From Xanthobacteraceae bacterium (lineage in GTDB: Bacteria; Pseudomonadota; Alphaproteobacteria; Rhizobiales; Xanthobacteraceae): a stretch of 5,340 bases of DNA. Where the stretch lies: NCBI GenBank assembly GCA_030037185.1, contig JASHRR010000009.1, positions 1-5,340 on the forward strand, given 5' to 3'. The position numbers and the translations under genes are program-made. Shown in pieces: positions 1 to 5,307 of the stretch. The first letter of the stretch is position 1. Each line of letters begins with the position of its first letter. The notes under the pieces were generated by a model that was not told the DNA's origin, did not search any database, and saw only the letters and a program-made list of their open reading frames with translations.

Positions 1-101
1 AACTTCGGCGCAAGCTCCGCGACGATCCCTGCAACCCGAGACTGATCAAGACGATTCGTGGAATCGGGTATATGTTCGTCGCTCCTGATGCTGACGAATG
101 A
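1..101 (+). CDS. OmpR/PhoB-family response regulator, C-terminal end (partial)
   Basis: This is the 3' end of a gene that begins left of the window. The reading frame starts with the codon at 3-5 and stops with TGA at 99-101, leaving 32 codons. The peptide contains LRRKLRDDP, PRLIKTIRGIGY and MFVAP. That is the last recognition-helix end and C-terminal wing hairpin of the winged-helix DNA-binding domain of OmpR/PhoB regulators, where R-K-L, P-x-L-I-x-T-x-R-G-x-G-Y is the family signature. By family, the protein would bind promoter DNA when its receiver domain, not in view, is phosphorylated. It faces the kinase remnants on the opposite strand, so the genes are convergent. Whether those kinases are its partners cannot be told. 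The family assignment is firm; its target is unknown. Confidence 0.9.
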   Translation, partial: LRRKLRDDPCNPRLIKTIRGIGYMFVAPDADE

Positions 102-103
102 AT

Positions 104-133
104 CCGCGATCACCACGCGTAGTACGGTCTAGA
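104..133 (+). repeat. Left copy of a long inverted repeat
   Basis: This 30-bp segment starts three bases after the response-regulator stop codon. It matches the reverse complement of 5308-5340 at 27 of 30 positions, with one 3-bp gap. Shared blocks are CCGCGATCAC, GCGTAGTAC and TCTAGA. Compared with the right copy it lacks one TAC, which destroys the 12-bp palindrome present there. Its function is not known; a regulator-binding site or a duplicated upstream region are possible. Confidence 0.7.
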
Positions 134-191
134 CGGAAGTCACCCCCCCTAAAGTTTCCGGTGAGGTCTTGATCAAGGATCGGCGGTTTTG

Positions 192-209
192 CAAGCGGGG
201 CGGATTTGT
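192..209 (+). repeat. Second motif shared with the stress-gene upstream region
   Basis: This segment holds GCGGGGCGGATTTGT. The upstream region of the stress protein gene has nearly the same string on the - strand (5293-5275), with one extra G and one substitution. In both places it lies on the same side of the ~30-bp repeat, 58 bases after it here and 14 bases after it there, and both are followed shortly by CGCAA. This supports a shared ancestry of the two non-coding stretches. Confidence 0.5.
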
Positions 210-239
210 CGCAATGGCGATGCTCACGATCGGCCGGCG

Positions 240-485
240 AGTTTGCTTCTTGCACCTTGCGGCAACAGCCTCCTCGGCGAGCGGCTTGTCGGTAACGGGT
301 CGACGGATGCCAAGTTGCTGATCACGGGACGAACCGCACGAGGCGACATCAAATGACCTTCAACTCGGACCTCCGTCGCATCAGCTTTTTCCTGCGCGAG
401 GCCGAAACCAGCCTCCTGTTGGAGGAGGGCAGGATTCCCGTCTCTACCTCCAAAACACGGTATGGCCGAGGCTCGTCAACAGGGA
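240..485 (-). pseudogene. Debris of the hybrid kinase's C-terminal receiver domain
   Basis: Beyond the TAG that ends the kinase at 486-488, receiver-domain sequence continues in pieces and in changing frames. SLLTSLGHTV (485-456) follows directly in the same frame. LEVETG (453-436) is in another frame. RRRSELKVI (378-352) looks like the alpha3/beta4 segment. TDKPLAEEAVAARCKKQ (293-243) is back in the original frame and is the conserved Lys-Pro and final helix of a receiver. About 76 codons separate the acidic VVED pocket from the Lys-Pro, where such domains usually have about 95. Roughly 20 residues are therefore missing. The missing part is where the phosphoacceptor Asp (the usual D-V-x-M-P stretch) should be, and it is not seen. 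The kinase was thus once REC-GAF-PAS-HisKA-HATPase-REC. Assignment of the two middle pieces is less sure than that of the end pieces. Confidence 0.75.
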
Positions 486-2618
486 CTAGGTCATCTTGGG
501 GACCATCTTGTGATCCTCGACGACGAGAAAGCGCTCGCTGTGGACACGTGGCTCAACTTTGTCCGGCCGTTCCAGGGGCTCGGGGTTGTCGTTTGCCACG
601 GGAAGATACAGTGTAACGCTCGTGCCAATACCGGGCTTACTATCGATCACCAGATGACCACCCGATTCCCTTACGAACCTATGGACCATGTTGAGTCCGA
701 GACCGTTGCCAATCCCGGGCTTCTTGGTGGTGAAGAACGGCTGAAGCGCCTGCGCCGCCACGACGGGCGTCATCCCAATGCCATTGTCAGTCACTCCCAG
801 CGCGACGTAGGACCCGGGGACGATGGCTTCAGGCTCGCCTAGGGGGTAGGGAAATACAACGTTTCTTGTTTCGACAGTCAGACGACCGCCCTGCGGCATC
901 GCATCGCGCGCATTGAGCACCAGATTGAGCAGGATTGTTTCGAGCTGGCATTTGTCCACAGCAATCAGCCATACGTCACGGCTCAAGCACCAATGGATCT
1001 CGATCGCCTCGCCGAGCGTTCGCTTAAGCACACGTGAGAACCCGAGGACGACGCCGTTGGGGTCCGTTGGCTCGGGCTGGGGCCTTTGGGAGCGTCCAAA
1101 TGCGAGAAGGCTCTGGACCAGCTCCCGTCCGCTCGACGCCGACTGCAATGAATCGTCGATGAGCTCGCGGTTCTCTTCGGGGTCGCATACTTTATCACGC
1201 AGCAGGTCGAGATTTCCAATGATAACTGCCAGCAGATTATTGAAGTCGTGGGCAATGCCGCCGGTCAATTGGCCGAGAGCTTCCAATTTTTCGCTATGGC
1301 GCAGCCGTTTCTCGGCAAGTCGACTCTCAGTGACATCTGTTGCGATCGTCCCGATGCCGATGGGGCGGCCACCGGTACCTCGAATCGGAAATCGCGTCAC
1401 TAGAACCGTGTGTGCGGAGCCGTCCTGAAAGACGAGCTCGGCTTCTCCTTCGACAATCGTATCGTTAAGTGGCGACGCTGACGCCGATCTGTAGAGCTGG
1501 GCGACATTCGACGAGAAGAGTTCATCTGGTGTCCTGCCGACGGCCTCGTCGGCGCGCCGTCCATGCCAGGTTTCGAACTGTCTGTTTACCAGCAGGTAGC
1601 GGCCCTGCAGGTCGTTTAGGGAAATGAGGGATGGCGTGTGGTCGATGAACTCGCGCAGCCGTGTTTCGCACCACCGGGCGCTGTCGTGTGCGTGCAATAT
1701 ACGAATTGCTTCGTTGATGAAGGACGTCAGTATTATTCCGAGTTCCCGGTCTTGATCGCTGAAATCCGCATTCGGATCACGTTGCAAGACCAACAAGCCC
1801 AGCGGCTTACGCATTTCGCCGGTCAGCGGGAAGGCCAGCAAGGAGAGCGCCAACGATGGCGAAGACGCGGCAGCACCCACGCTGGGGGAAGCTACTTGAG
1901 CTGACGCTATGTGAATAGCGAACATCGGGCGCTGAAATGTTCGTGCGTCGCCGGGAAACATGATTCGCGACGGCAGCCCACCAAGCAAAGCTTCGTGTAG
2001 CGTGAGTTCCGCTGCTTGAGCCAGATACAGTGCCGCGTTTTTGGCGCCTACAACGTGGGCTATTGCCTCGATCGCCGTCGTGTGGAGCGATGATATCGTT
2101 TCGGAGGTCGATATCACATGCATCGCCGACACTGCGCGCTTCAAGCGAGCGTTGACGGCTTCGAGCTCCTGATTACGCCTCGACAAGGCGCGCTCTGCAG
2201 CCTCGCGACCGCGAGCTAAGGCGAGCCGCTCGAAGCATCGTTCCAGAGTCGCGACAACGTCTTCGGGATAGAACGGCTTGCACAAGAAATCGTAGGCTCC
2301 CCTTTGCAGGGCCTCGATCGCCGTTTCGACAGAAGCGTAGGCTGTCATGATCACACAAATCACGTCTTCGCGCCGTTGCCGAAACTGCTGGAGCAATGCT
2401 AGGCCGCCCTGATCACCGAGTCGGATGTCGATCAATGCCACCTCGACTTTGAAACGATCGAGCGCATCGAGCGCTCCAGCCACGTTGTAGGCGATCTCAA
2501 CCTCGTAGCCCTCAAGCCTCAACAGATTGCGGAGGCTGCCGGCAAAATCGCGATCATCGTCAACGACCAAGACATGACGGCCGAACACCGGAGGGTTTGA
2601 CAGGAGTGGCCACTCCAT
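486..2618 (-). CDS. Hybrid sensor histidine kinase, REC-GAF-PAS-HisKA-HATPase, C-terminally truncated
   Basis: This 710-residue soluble kinase has no membrane segment or signal peptide. Residue numbers below count from the ATG at 2618. An N-terminal receiver (about 13-130) has the acidic pocket VVDDD, phosphoacceptor Asp64 in LIDIR, Thr92 and Lys114 in LCKPF. A helical linker leads to a GAF-like region (about 168-308), then a PAS domain (about 318-433). The HisKA H-box is GGIAHDFNN with phospho-His457. The ATPase has the N-box NLVLNARDAM (565-574), the G1 box DNGIGM (611-616) and the G2 box NGLGL. By family it would autophosphorylate and pass phosphate through receiver domains; its signal is unknown. 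The last 16 residues, from ERFLVVEDH, are only the beginning of a second receiver, cut by TAG. ATG at 2618 is chosen because GGAGG (2626-2630) lies 7 bases upstream. The in-frame TTG at 2624 is too close to that site. A broken kinase lies 16 bases upstream, so the pair was probably one operon. Confidence 0.9.
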   Translation of the reverse strand: MEWPLLSNPPVFGRHVLVVDDDRDFAGSLRNLLRLEGYEVEIAYNVAGALDALDRFKVEVALIDIRLGDQGGLALLQQFRQRREDVICVIMTAYASVETAIEALQRGAYDFLCKPFYPEDVVATLERCFERLALARGREAAERALSRRNQELEAVNARLKRAVSAMHVISTSETISSLHTTAIEAIAHVVGAKNAALYLAQAAELTLHEALLGGLPSRIMFPGDARTFQRPMFAIHIASAQVASPSVGAAASSPSLALSLLAFPLTGEMRKPLGLLVLQRDPNADFSDQDRELGIILTSFINEAIRILHAHDSARWCETRLREFIDHTPSLISLNDLQGRYLLVNRQFETWHGRRADEAVGRTPDELFSSNVAQLYRSASASPLNDTIVEGEAELVFQDGSAHTVLVTRFPIRGTGGRPIGIGTIATDVTESRLAEKRLRHSEKLEALGQLTGGIAHDFNNLLAVIIGNLDLLRDKVCDPEENRELIDDSLQSASSGRELVQSLLAFGRSQRPQPEPTDPNGVVLGFSRVLKRTLGEAIEIHWCLSRDVWLIAVDKCQLETILLNLVLNARDAMPQGGRLTVETRNVVFPYPLGEPEAIVPGSYVALGVTDNGIGMTPVVAAQALQPFFTTKKPGIGNGLGLNMVHRFVRESGGHLVIDSKPGIGTSVTLYLPVANDNPEPLERPDKVEPRVHSERFLVVEDHKMVPKMT

Positions 2619-2625
2619 AAACAAG

Positions 2626-2630
2626 CCTCC
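2626..2630 (-). promoter_or_regulatory. Ribosome binding site of the hybrid kinase
   Basis: GGAGG on the - strand lies 7 bases before ATG 2618 and only 1 base before the TTG at 2624. It therefore decides the start in favour of the ATG. It falls in the 16-base gap after the stop of the upstream kinase remnant. Confidence 0.75.
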
Positions 2631-2634
2631 GCGA

Positions 2635-2961
2635 TTAGCTAGTTCGCTGTGCCAGTTCTGTAATGTTATGGGACGACGGCTCCGGACCGCTCGCCTTGTG
2701 CTCTCGATCGCGGGTCACTGGCAGCGCCAGAGGAAGCTGAATGGTGACAGTGGTTCCCTTCTTCCATTGGCTCGCGACATTGATCCGCCCGTGATGTTGC
2801 TCGACGACGCGTCGCACTAATGGCAATCAAAGCCCCACCCCATAGGCTTTTGTGTTGAAAAGGGGCTTGAATAGCTTGTCACAATTCTCGTCCGGGTCGA
2901 GGTCATGGTTGCTGGAAGCAAGATCGATGCCAGCGTGGCACGTCGCTACTGTGAATTGTAC
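2635..2961 (-). pseudogene. Histidine kinase, C-terminal ATPase-domain remnant with in-frame stop
   Basis: One continuous frame from about 2961 to the TAA at 2635-2637 reads as the end of a GHKL-type kinase ATPase domain. It contains VQFTV, a damaged G1 box (ATCHAGI, where D-x-G-x-G-I is usual), DKLFKPLFNTKAYGVGL, a TGA stop at 2827-2829, then LPLVRRVVEQHHGRI and KKGTTVTIQLPLALP. In intact relatives the G2 motif reads V-G-L-G-L-P-L-V. The stop stands exactly at the second Gly, which a single GGA to TGA change explains. Upstream, the frame closes with TAG at 2977-2979, and no N-box, H-box or sensor domain can be recognised. The gene is therefore both 5'-truncated and interrupted. It lies 16 bases before the hybrid kinase and probably shared its transcript. 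The sequence assignment is strong; the former partner is unknown. Confidence 0.85.
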
Positions 2962-3107
2962 GAGGTGCGCCGCGCTCTAAATGTTGCCGGAAAGTCATTG
3001 CCTGATCGACGGAAAGACGGTTTGAGCAATCCTGCCTGCGGATTTCCAGGACGGCCGCCGTTTGCTATCTTGTGGCAGGCCTCGACAAGCATTTGCGCGA
3101 ACGTTCG

Positions 3108-3114
3108 AAGAGGG
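3108..3114 (+). promoter_or_regulatory. Ribosome binding site of the ureA remnant
   Basis: AAGAGGG lies 6 bases before ATG 3121. It supports 3121 as the original ureA start rather than any upstream start in the shifted frame that carries most of the subunit. Confidence 0.6.
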
Positions 3115-3120
3115 TGAACG

Positions 3121-3421
3121 ATGAATCTGCCCCCCGCGAGAAGGACAAACTGATGATCGCTATGGCTGGTGCAGTGGCGCGGCGGCGCCTTGAGCGTGGC
3201 GTCAAGCTCAATCACCCCGAGGCGGTGGCGCTGATTAGTGACTTCATAATGGAAGGTGCGCGTGACGGCAAAGCGGTCTCTAATCTGATGCAGGCAGGCG
3301 CGCAAGTGATCTCGCGGGATCGGTGATGGGCGGCATTTCCGAGATGATTCACGAAATCCAGTTGGAGGCGACTTTCCCCGACGGAACAAAGCTTGTGACG
3401 GTGCATGAGCCAATCAGATAG
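3121..3421 (+). pseudogene. ureA: Urease gamma subunit, two frameshifts
   Basis: The piece after the first break contains [47 protein letters not shown] and VISRDR. After a second break come [18 protein letters not shown] and [15 protein letters not shown], then TAG. Together this is the whole length of the gamma subunit, which packs with beta and alpha to form urease (urea to ammonia and carbamate). The start ATG 3121 gives MNLP in another frame. One base appears lost in the C run at 3130-3135, and another G before the GTG at 3323, where relatives read V-M in one frame. The length confirms this: 301 bases equals 100 codons plus stop (303) minus two. Read as it stands, translation from 3121 stops after ten codons. 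It is followed by a ureB remnant 60 bases on. Identity is very secure. Both breaks lie in short homopolymers, so sequencing error should be excluded. Confidence 0.93.
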
Positions 3422-3481
3422 GCTTGGGACAGATGATTTCGACAGGTGGAAGATATCCCGGCCATCAAGAGGATTTCAACC

Positions 3482-3813
3482 ATGGTTCCTGGCGAAATGT
3501 TGATCAAGGACGGCGAGATCGAGCTCAATAGTGGTCGCGACACGATCAAGCTTTCAGTCAGCAATACTGGCGACCGGCCCATTCAAGTTGGCAGCCACTA
3601 TCATTTCTTCGAGACAATCCTGCGTTGAGGTTCGACCGGAGAAAAGCCCGAGGCATGCGCCTCGACATCGGGGCTGGCACCGCGGTGCGGTTCGAGCCTG
3701 GCTAGACCAGGGAGGTAACATTGGTCGCTCTGGCTGGAAAGGAGACGATTTATGGGTTTCGCCAAGAAGTTATGGGAAAGCTCTACCGCAGTTGCGCCGA
3801 CTTGAGCAAGTGA
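3482..3813 (+). pseudogene. ureB: Urease beta subunit, frameshift plus internal stop
   Basis: From ATG 3482 the frame reads [18 protein letters not shown], then [19 protein letters not shown], which is the most conserved part of the beta subunit, and stops at 3626. In a second frame from 3616 it continues as [20 protein letters not shown] and [13 protein letters not shown] at 3703-3705 stands where relatives usually have Gln (CAG to TAG explains it). It then goes on with [19 protein letters not shown] and EVMGKL. From the ATG to the final GKL (3783) is 302 bases, one less than 101 codons, so a single base is missing at ACAATCC. The natural stop after GKL is absent. The frame runs nine codons further to TGA 3811-3813, which suggests a deletion scar where ureC should begin. 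AAGAGG (3467-3472) is a reasonable ribosome site. Confidence 0.93.
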
Positions 3814-4284
3814 TCGCGTCCGCGCATTCGAGGCACTCAGGAAGCTGGCGAGCAAATTATTTGGGGAGGCGACGGCGATGTGTGACCATAAAATGCGCCA
3901 GCGCCGGTTAAGATTCGTGCAAGACAACCTGGATCCTGCGCCTGCTCGATCTGCCTGAAGTGACGGCGTTGCGCGATGGCGACGGGCTCTTGCTCAACGA
4001 CGGCAAGATCGTGGCGGTGGTCGCCCGGTCCGAGACGCTGGTCGAGATTACGGCGGAGGATGCCGCCGAGCAAACCACCATCACGGCGGGCCTGGCGTGG
4101 CCATTTCGGCAATCGCCATACCGAGGTTGAGATCGTCGGCGGCAAATTGCGGATGCGGCGCGATCACGTGCTGGAGCAGATGCTGGCGGGGCTCGGAGAG
4201 CGCCTCACGCCAATCGAGGCGCCGTTCGAGCCAGAACGTGGAGCGTATGGGCACGAGCATGGTAAGGGTGGCGGCCGTGGTTGA
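3810..4284 (+). pseudogene. ureE: Urease nickel chaperone UreE, several frame breaks
   Basis: UreE delivers nickel to the urease active site. The strongest part, 3939-4100, reads [38 protein letters not shown] and TAGLAW. After one extra C at 4101 the frame changes to [40 protein letters not shown] and [20 protein letters not shown], and stops at 4284. AW-H-x-G-N-R-H and the His-containing tail are family hallmarks. Upstream, CDHKMRQRRLRFVQDN (3881-3928) is in a third frame and matches the N-terminal D-H-x-x-R-x-R-R-x-x-F segment. GTG 3810 with IASAHSRHSGSW is a plausible original start, at the right distance, in yet another frame relation. At least two breaks are certain and a third is likely. 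The gene follows the ureB debris directly, with no ureC between. Confidence 0.9.
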
Positions 4285-4301
4285 GGCTCCCTGCAAACAA
4301 T

Positions 4302-4329
4302 TTGGAGCGTAAACAATTGTACGCTCCAA
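4302..4329. repeat. Perfect 10-bp inverted repeat after ureE (hairpin)
   Basis: TTGGAGCGTA (4302-4311) and its exact reverse complement TACGCTCCAA (4320-4329) are separated by 8 bases, AACAATTG. No T run follows on either strand, so a classical intrinsic terminator is not supported. GCTCC at 4286-4290 could pair instead with GGAGC at 4304-4308, giving alternative folds. A second small inverted repeat, ATGCG/CGCAT (4332-4347), follows directly. It lies between the ureE and ureF remnants, where related clusters usually have little space. Confidence 0.65.
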
Positions 4330-4394
4330 CAATGCGCCAAAACGCATGAATGCAGTGGCCGTACCTCAAGCTTCTCCCTTCTCTTTGCGCGGAC

Positions 4395-4449
4395 GGGTCG
4401 GAGGTGGAGGTCGGCGAAATGGGGCACTGGCGCCACAGCCTCCCGACCC
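4395..4449. repeat. Imperfect inverted repeat in the ureE-ureF spacer
   Basis: GGGTCGGAGG (4395-4404) pairs with CCTCCCGACCC (4439-4449) apart from one bulged base. The loop of 34 bases itself contains the palindrome TGGCGCCA. It resembles the decayed palindromic intergenic elements common in rhizobia, but I cannot assign it to a named family. Confidence 0.4.
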
Positions 4450-4471
4450 CCCCGCAAGTGGCGATGGAGTC

Positions 4472-4600
4472 GTGGCCGTTCAGCCATCGCCTCATCCAGC
4501 CGCCGCCGAGATCAACCCAGCGCTCTATCGCGGCATGGCTTGGATGTCGCCTGCGTATCCGGTCGGTGTGTTCCCGCATGCTGGGGGTCTCGGACAGACA
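4472..4600 (+). pseudogene. ureF: Urease accessory protein UreF, 5' fragment
   Basis: The frame through 4520-4597 reads NPALYRGMAWMSPAYPVGVF followed by PHAGGLGQT. Relatives of UreF begin with A-L-Y-R-L-M-A-W-L-S-P-A-F-P-V-G-x-F-S-Y-S-x-G-L-E, so this is the N-terminal helix and loop of UreF. UreF works with UreD and UreG on apo-urease during nickel insertion. Intact UreF has about 220-250 residues; only about 40 codons are recognisable. The GTG at 4472 would put about 16 residues before the match, a normal length, but no good ribosome site is seen. After about 4597 the similarity ends and the remnant of a gene on the opposite strand begins. The gene was therefore cut by a deletion, which also removed ureG if it followed as usual. 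Confidence 0.8.
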
Positions 4601-4604
4601 CTTA

Positions 4605-4781
4605 GACCTTCGGCCACAACCATTGAACTGGCCCCACATGGGAACTATGGTAGGGCGCCGATGAGAAAGGCTCGCGGCGCCGCGAGGATCGAGCCGCCGC
4701 CCACGAGGCCCAGCAATAAACCGACTTCGGCGCCGAAACGGGCTGGTCAAACGTCATTTCGGCTTTCGTGCGCCCACTCAT
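4605..4781 (-). pseudogene. TauE/SafE-type membrane permease, 5' fragment with frameshift
   Basis: The likely start ATG at 4781-4779 shares its A with the TGA of the stress protein gene, a coupling overlap; a second ATG is at 4757. The peptide begins MSGRTKAEMTFDQPV. After one missing base (GTTTCGGC where GTTTTCGGC would fit) it continues from 4728 as EVGLLLGLVGGGSILAAP. That glycine-rich first transmembrane segment is typical of TauE/SafE family permeases, which move sulfite or organosulfur anions and other substrates. Further on only scraps remain, such as SSHVG, where relatives have S-P-H-V-A-I-G-T-S, in yet another frame. About 60 codons are left of a protein of about 250-300 residues. 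The rest was lost at the junction with the ureF fragment near 4600. The family assignment rests on one segment and the start context, so it is moderately certain. Confidence 0.65.
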
Positions 4782-5200
4782 CACTTGACCACCAGTATCG
4801 GGCATTGGGCGAGTTGCGTGATGCGAGCGGCCCGACTCCTGAGTCGTTCGTATGCAGACGAATGACCTGTTGAACCGATCACCAGCAGCAAGTCGACCTT
4901 GAGTTCAGCCGTAAGTTGAATGATAGTCCGCACCGGATAGCCGACGAGCACATGGGTATGGAGCTTGACGTGACTTTCCTCGGCCAGCGCGCCGGCCCGC
5001 TCAAGAGCCAGGTGGAAGCGCCGGGCTGCAGTACCGGCTTGCTGTCGAACCTCATCGATGAATTCGGGTATGTAGTCGATCTCCTCTACCGACACGATAT
5101 GAAGATCAGAATTGTTTTGCCGGGCTATGGCCAGCGCCAGTCCCAGGGCCTGAAAGCCAGGTTTCGAGCCGTTGTTGGCGTGCAGGATTCTACGGAACAT
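4781..5200 (-). CDS. Universal stress protein (UspA family)
   Basis: This complete 139-residue single-domain UspA protein is of normal length and probably cytoplasmic. It begins MFRRILHANNGS, has LALAIARQNNSDLHIVSVEE as the alpha1/beta2 part, and EEIDYIPEFIDEVRQQAGTA and KLHTHVLVGYPVRTI in the middle. It ends LLLVIGSTGHSSAYERL, SRAARI, CPILVVK. By family such proteins bind ATP or dimerise and help survival under stress or low oxygen. Two features differ from ATP-binding relatives. Asn10 replaces the usual Asp of D-G-S. In the G-x-x-G-x9-G-S motif the last Gly is missing, because ERLRSRA stands where E-R-L-I-G-S-R-A is usual, which a clean 3-base loss explains. Start ATG 5200 has GGGAGAG (5207-5213) 6 bases upstream. 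The stop TGA 4783-4781 overlaps the start of the broken permease gene, so they formed an operon. Confidence 0.93.
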   Translation of the reverse strand: MFRRILHANNGSKPGFQALGLALAIARQNNSDLHIVSVEEIDYIPEFIDEVRQQAGTAARRFHLALERAGALAEESHVKLHTHVLVGYPVRTIIQLTAELKVDLLLVIGSTGHSSAYERLRSRAARITQLAQCPILVVK

Positions 5201-5206
5201 CCAACG

Positions 5207-5213
5207 CTCTCCC
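5207..5213 (-). promoter_or_regulatory. Ribosome binding site of the stress protein gene
   Basis: GGGAGAG on the - strand, 6 bases before ATG 5200, fixes the start codon. No other in-frame start with a comparable site is seen. Confidence 0.65.
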
Positions 5214-5274
5214 GTTCCTCTGGTGATGTATGGCGGTCCAGATGGCGAGGCAAAGATCGCGACCTTGCGTACCC

Positions 5275-5293
5275 TACAAATCCGCCCCCGCCT
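5275..5293 (-). promoter_or_regulatory. Shared CGGATTTGT motif upstream of the stress gene
   Basis: The - strand reads CAGGCGGGGGCGGATTTGT, matching 192-209 on the + strand at 17 of 19 positions counting one gap. It lies between the ~30-bp repeat and the stress protein gene, 74 bases before the start codon. A role in transcription is inferred from position and repetition only. I could not place -35/-10 or sigma-54 hexamers with confidence. Confidence 0.4.
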
Positions 5294-5307
5294 GAACGGG
5301 CGCGATA

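Noticed and set aside
168..177. Palindrome CTTGATCAAG considered as an FNR/FixK site
   Set aside because: FNR/FixK boxes need TTGAT-N4-ATCAA spacing; here the half-sites overlap with no spacer.
353..842. Two overlapping plus-strand open frames (353-616 and 462-842)
   Set aside because: They are antisense to the kinase end and the receiver debris, have arginine- and serine-rich shadow composition, no ribosome site and no recognisable family.
913..1428. Plus-strand open frame of 171 codons
   Set aside because: It lies wholly antisense to the HisKA/ATPase part of the hybrid kinase, whose frame is clearly coding.
2905..3117. Plus-strand open frame of 70 codons before ureA, considered as an ureD end
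   Set aside because: No similarity to the UreD C-terminus could be seen, and its first part is antisense to the kinase remnant.
2946..3413. Minus-strand open frame of 155 codons antisense to ureA
   Set aside because: The plus strand is clearly ureA over 3121-3421. A stretch ACHKIANGG near 3080 faintly recalls a kinase N-box, but the key Asn and the surrounding pattern do not fit, so the kinase remnant was not extended into it.
3784..3880. Possible ureC scraps (ADL and GEQIIWGG in the plus strand)
   Set aside because: The spacing differs from the UreC N-terminus by a few codons, the match is only a few residues, and the stretch is explained equally well as the ureE N-terminus.
3601..3927. 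Minus-strand open frame of 108 codons
   Set aside because: It is antisense to ureB and ureE, which are identified residue by residue; no family is recognised.
4302..4335. Hairpin considered as an intrinsic terminator
   Set aside because: The stem is good but no T run follows on either strand.
4205..4750. Minus-strand open frame of 181 codons and the overlapping 4164-4487 frame
   Set aside because: They are antisense to the ureE and ureF remnants. The composition is that of a high-GC shadow frame, and the part near 4700 belongs to the permease remnant in another frame.
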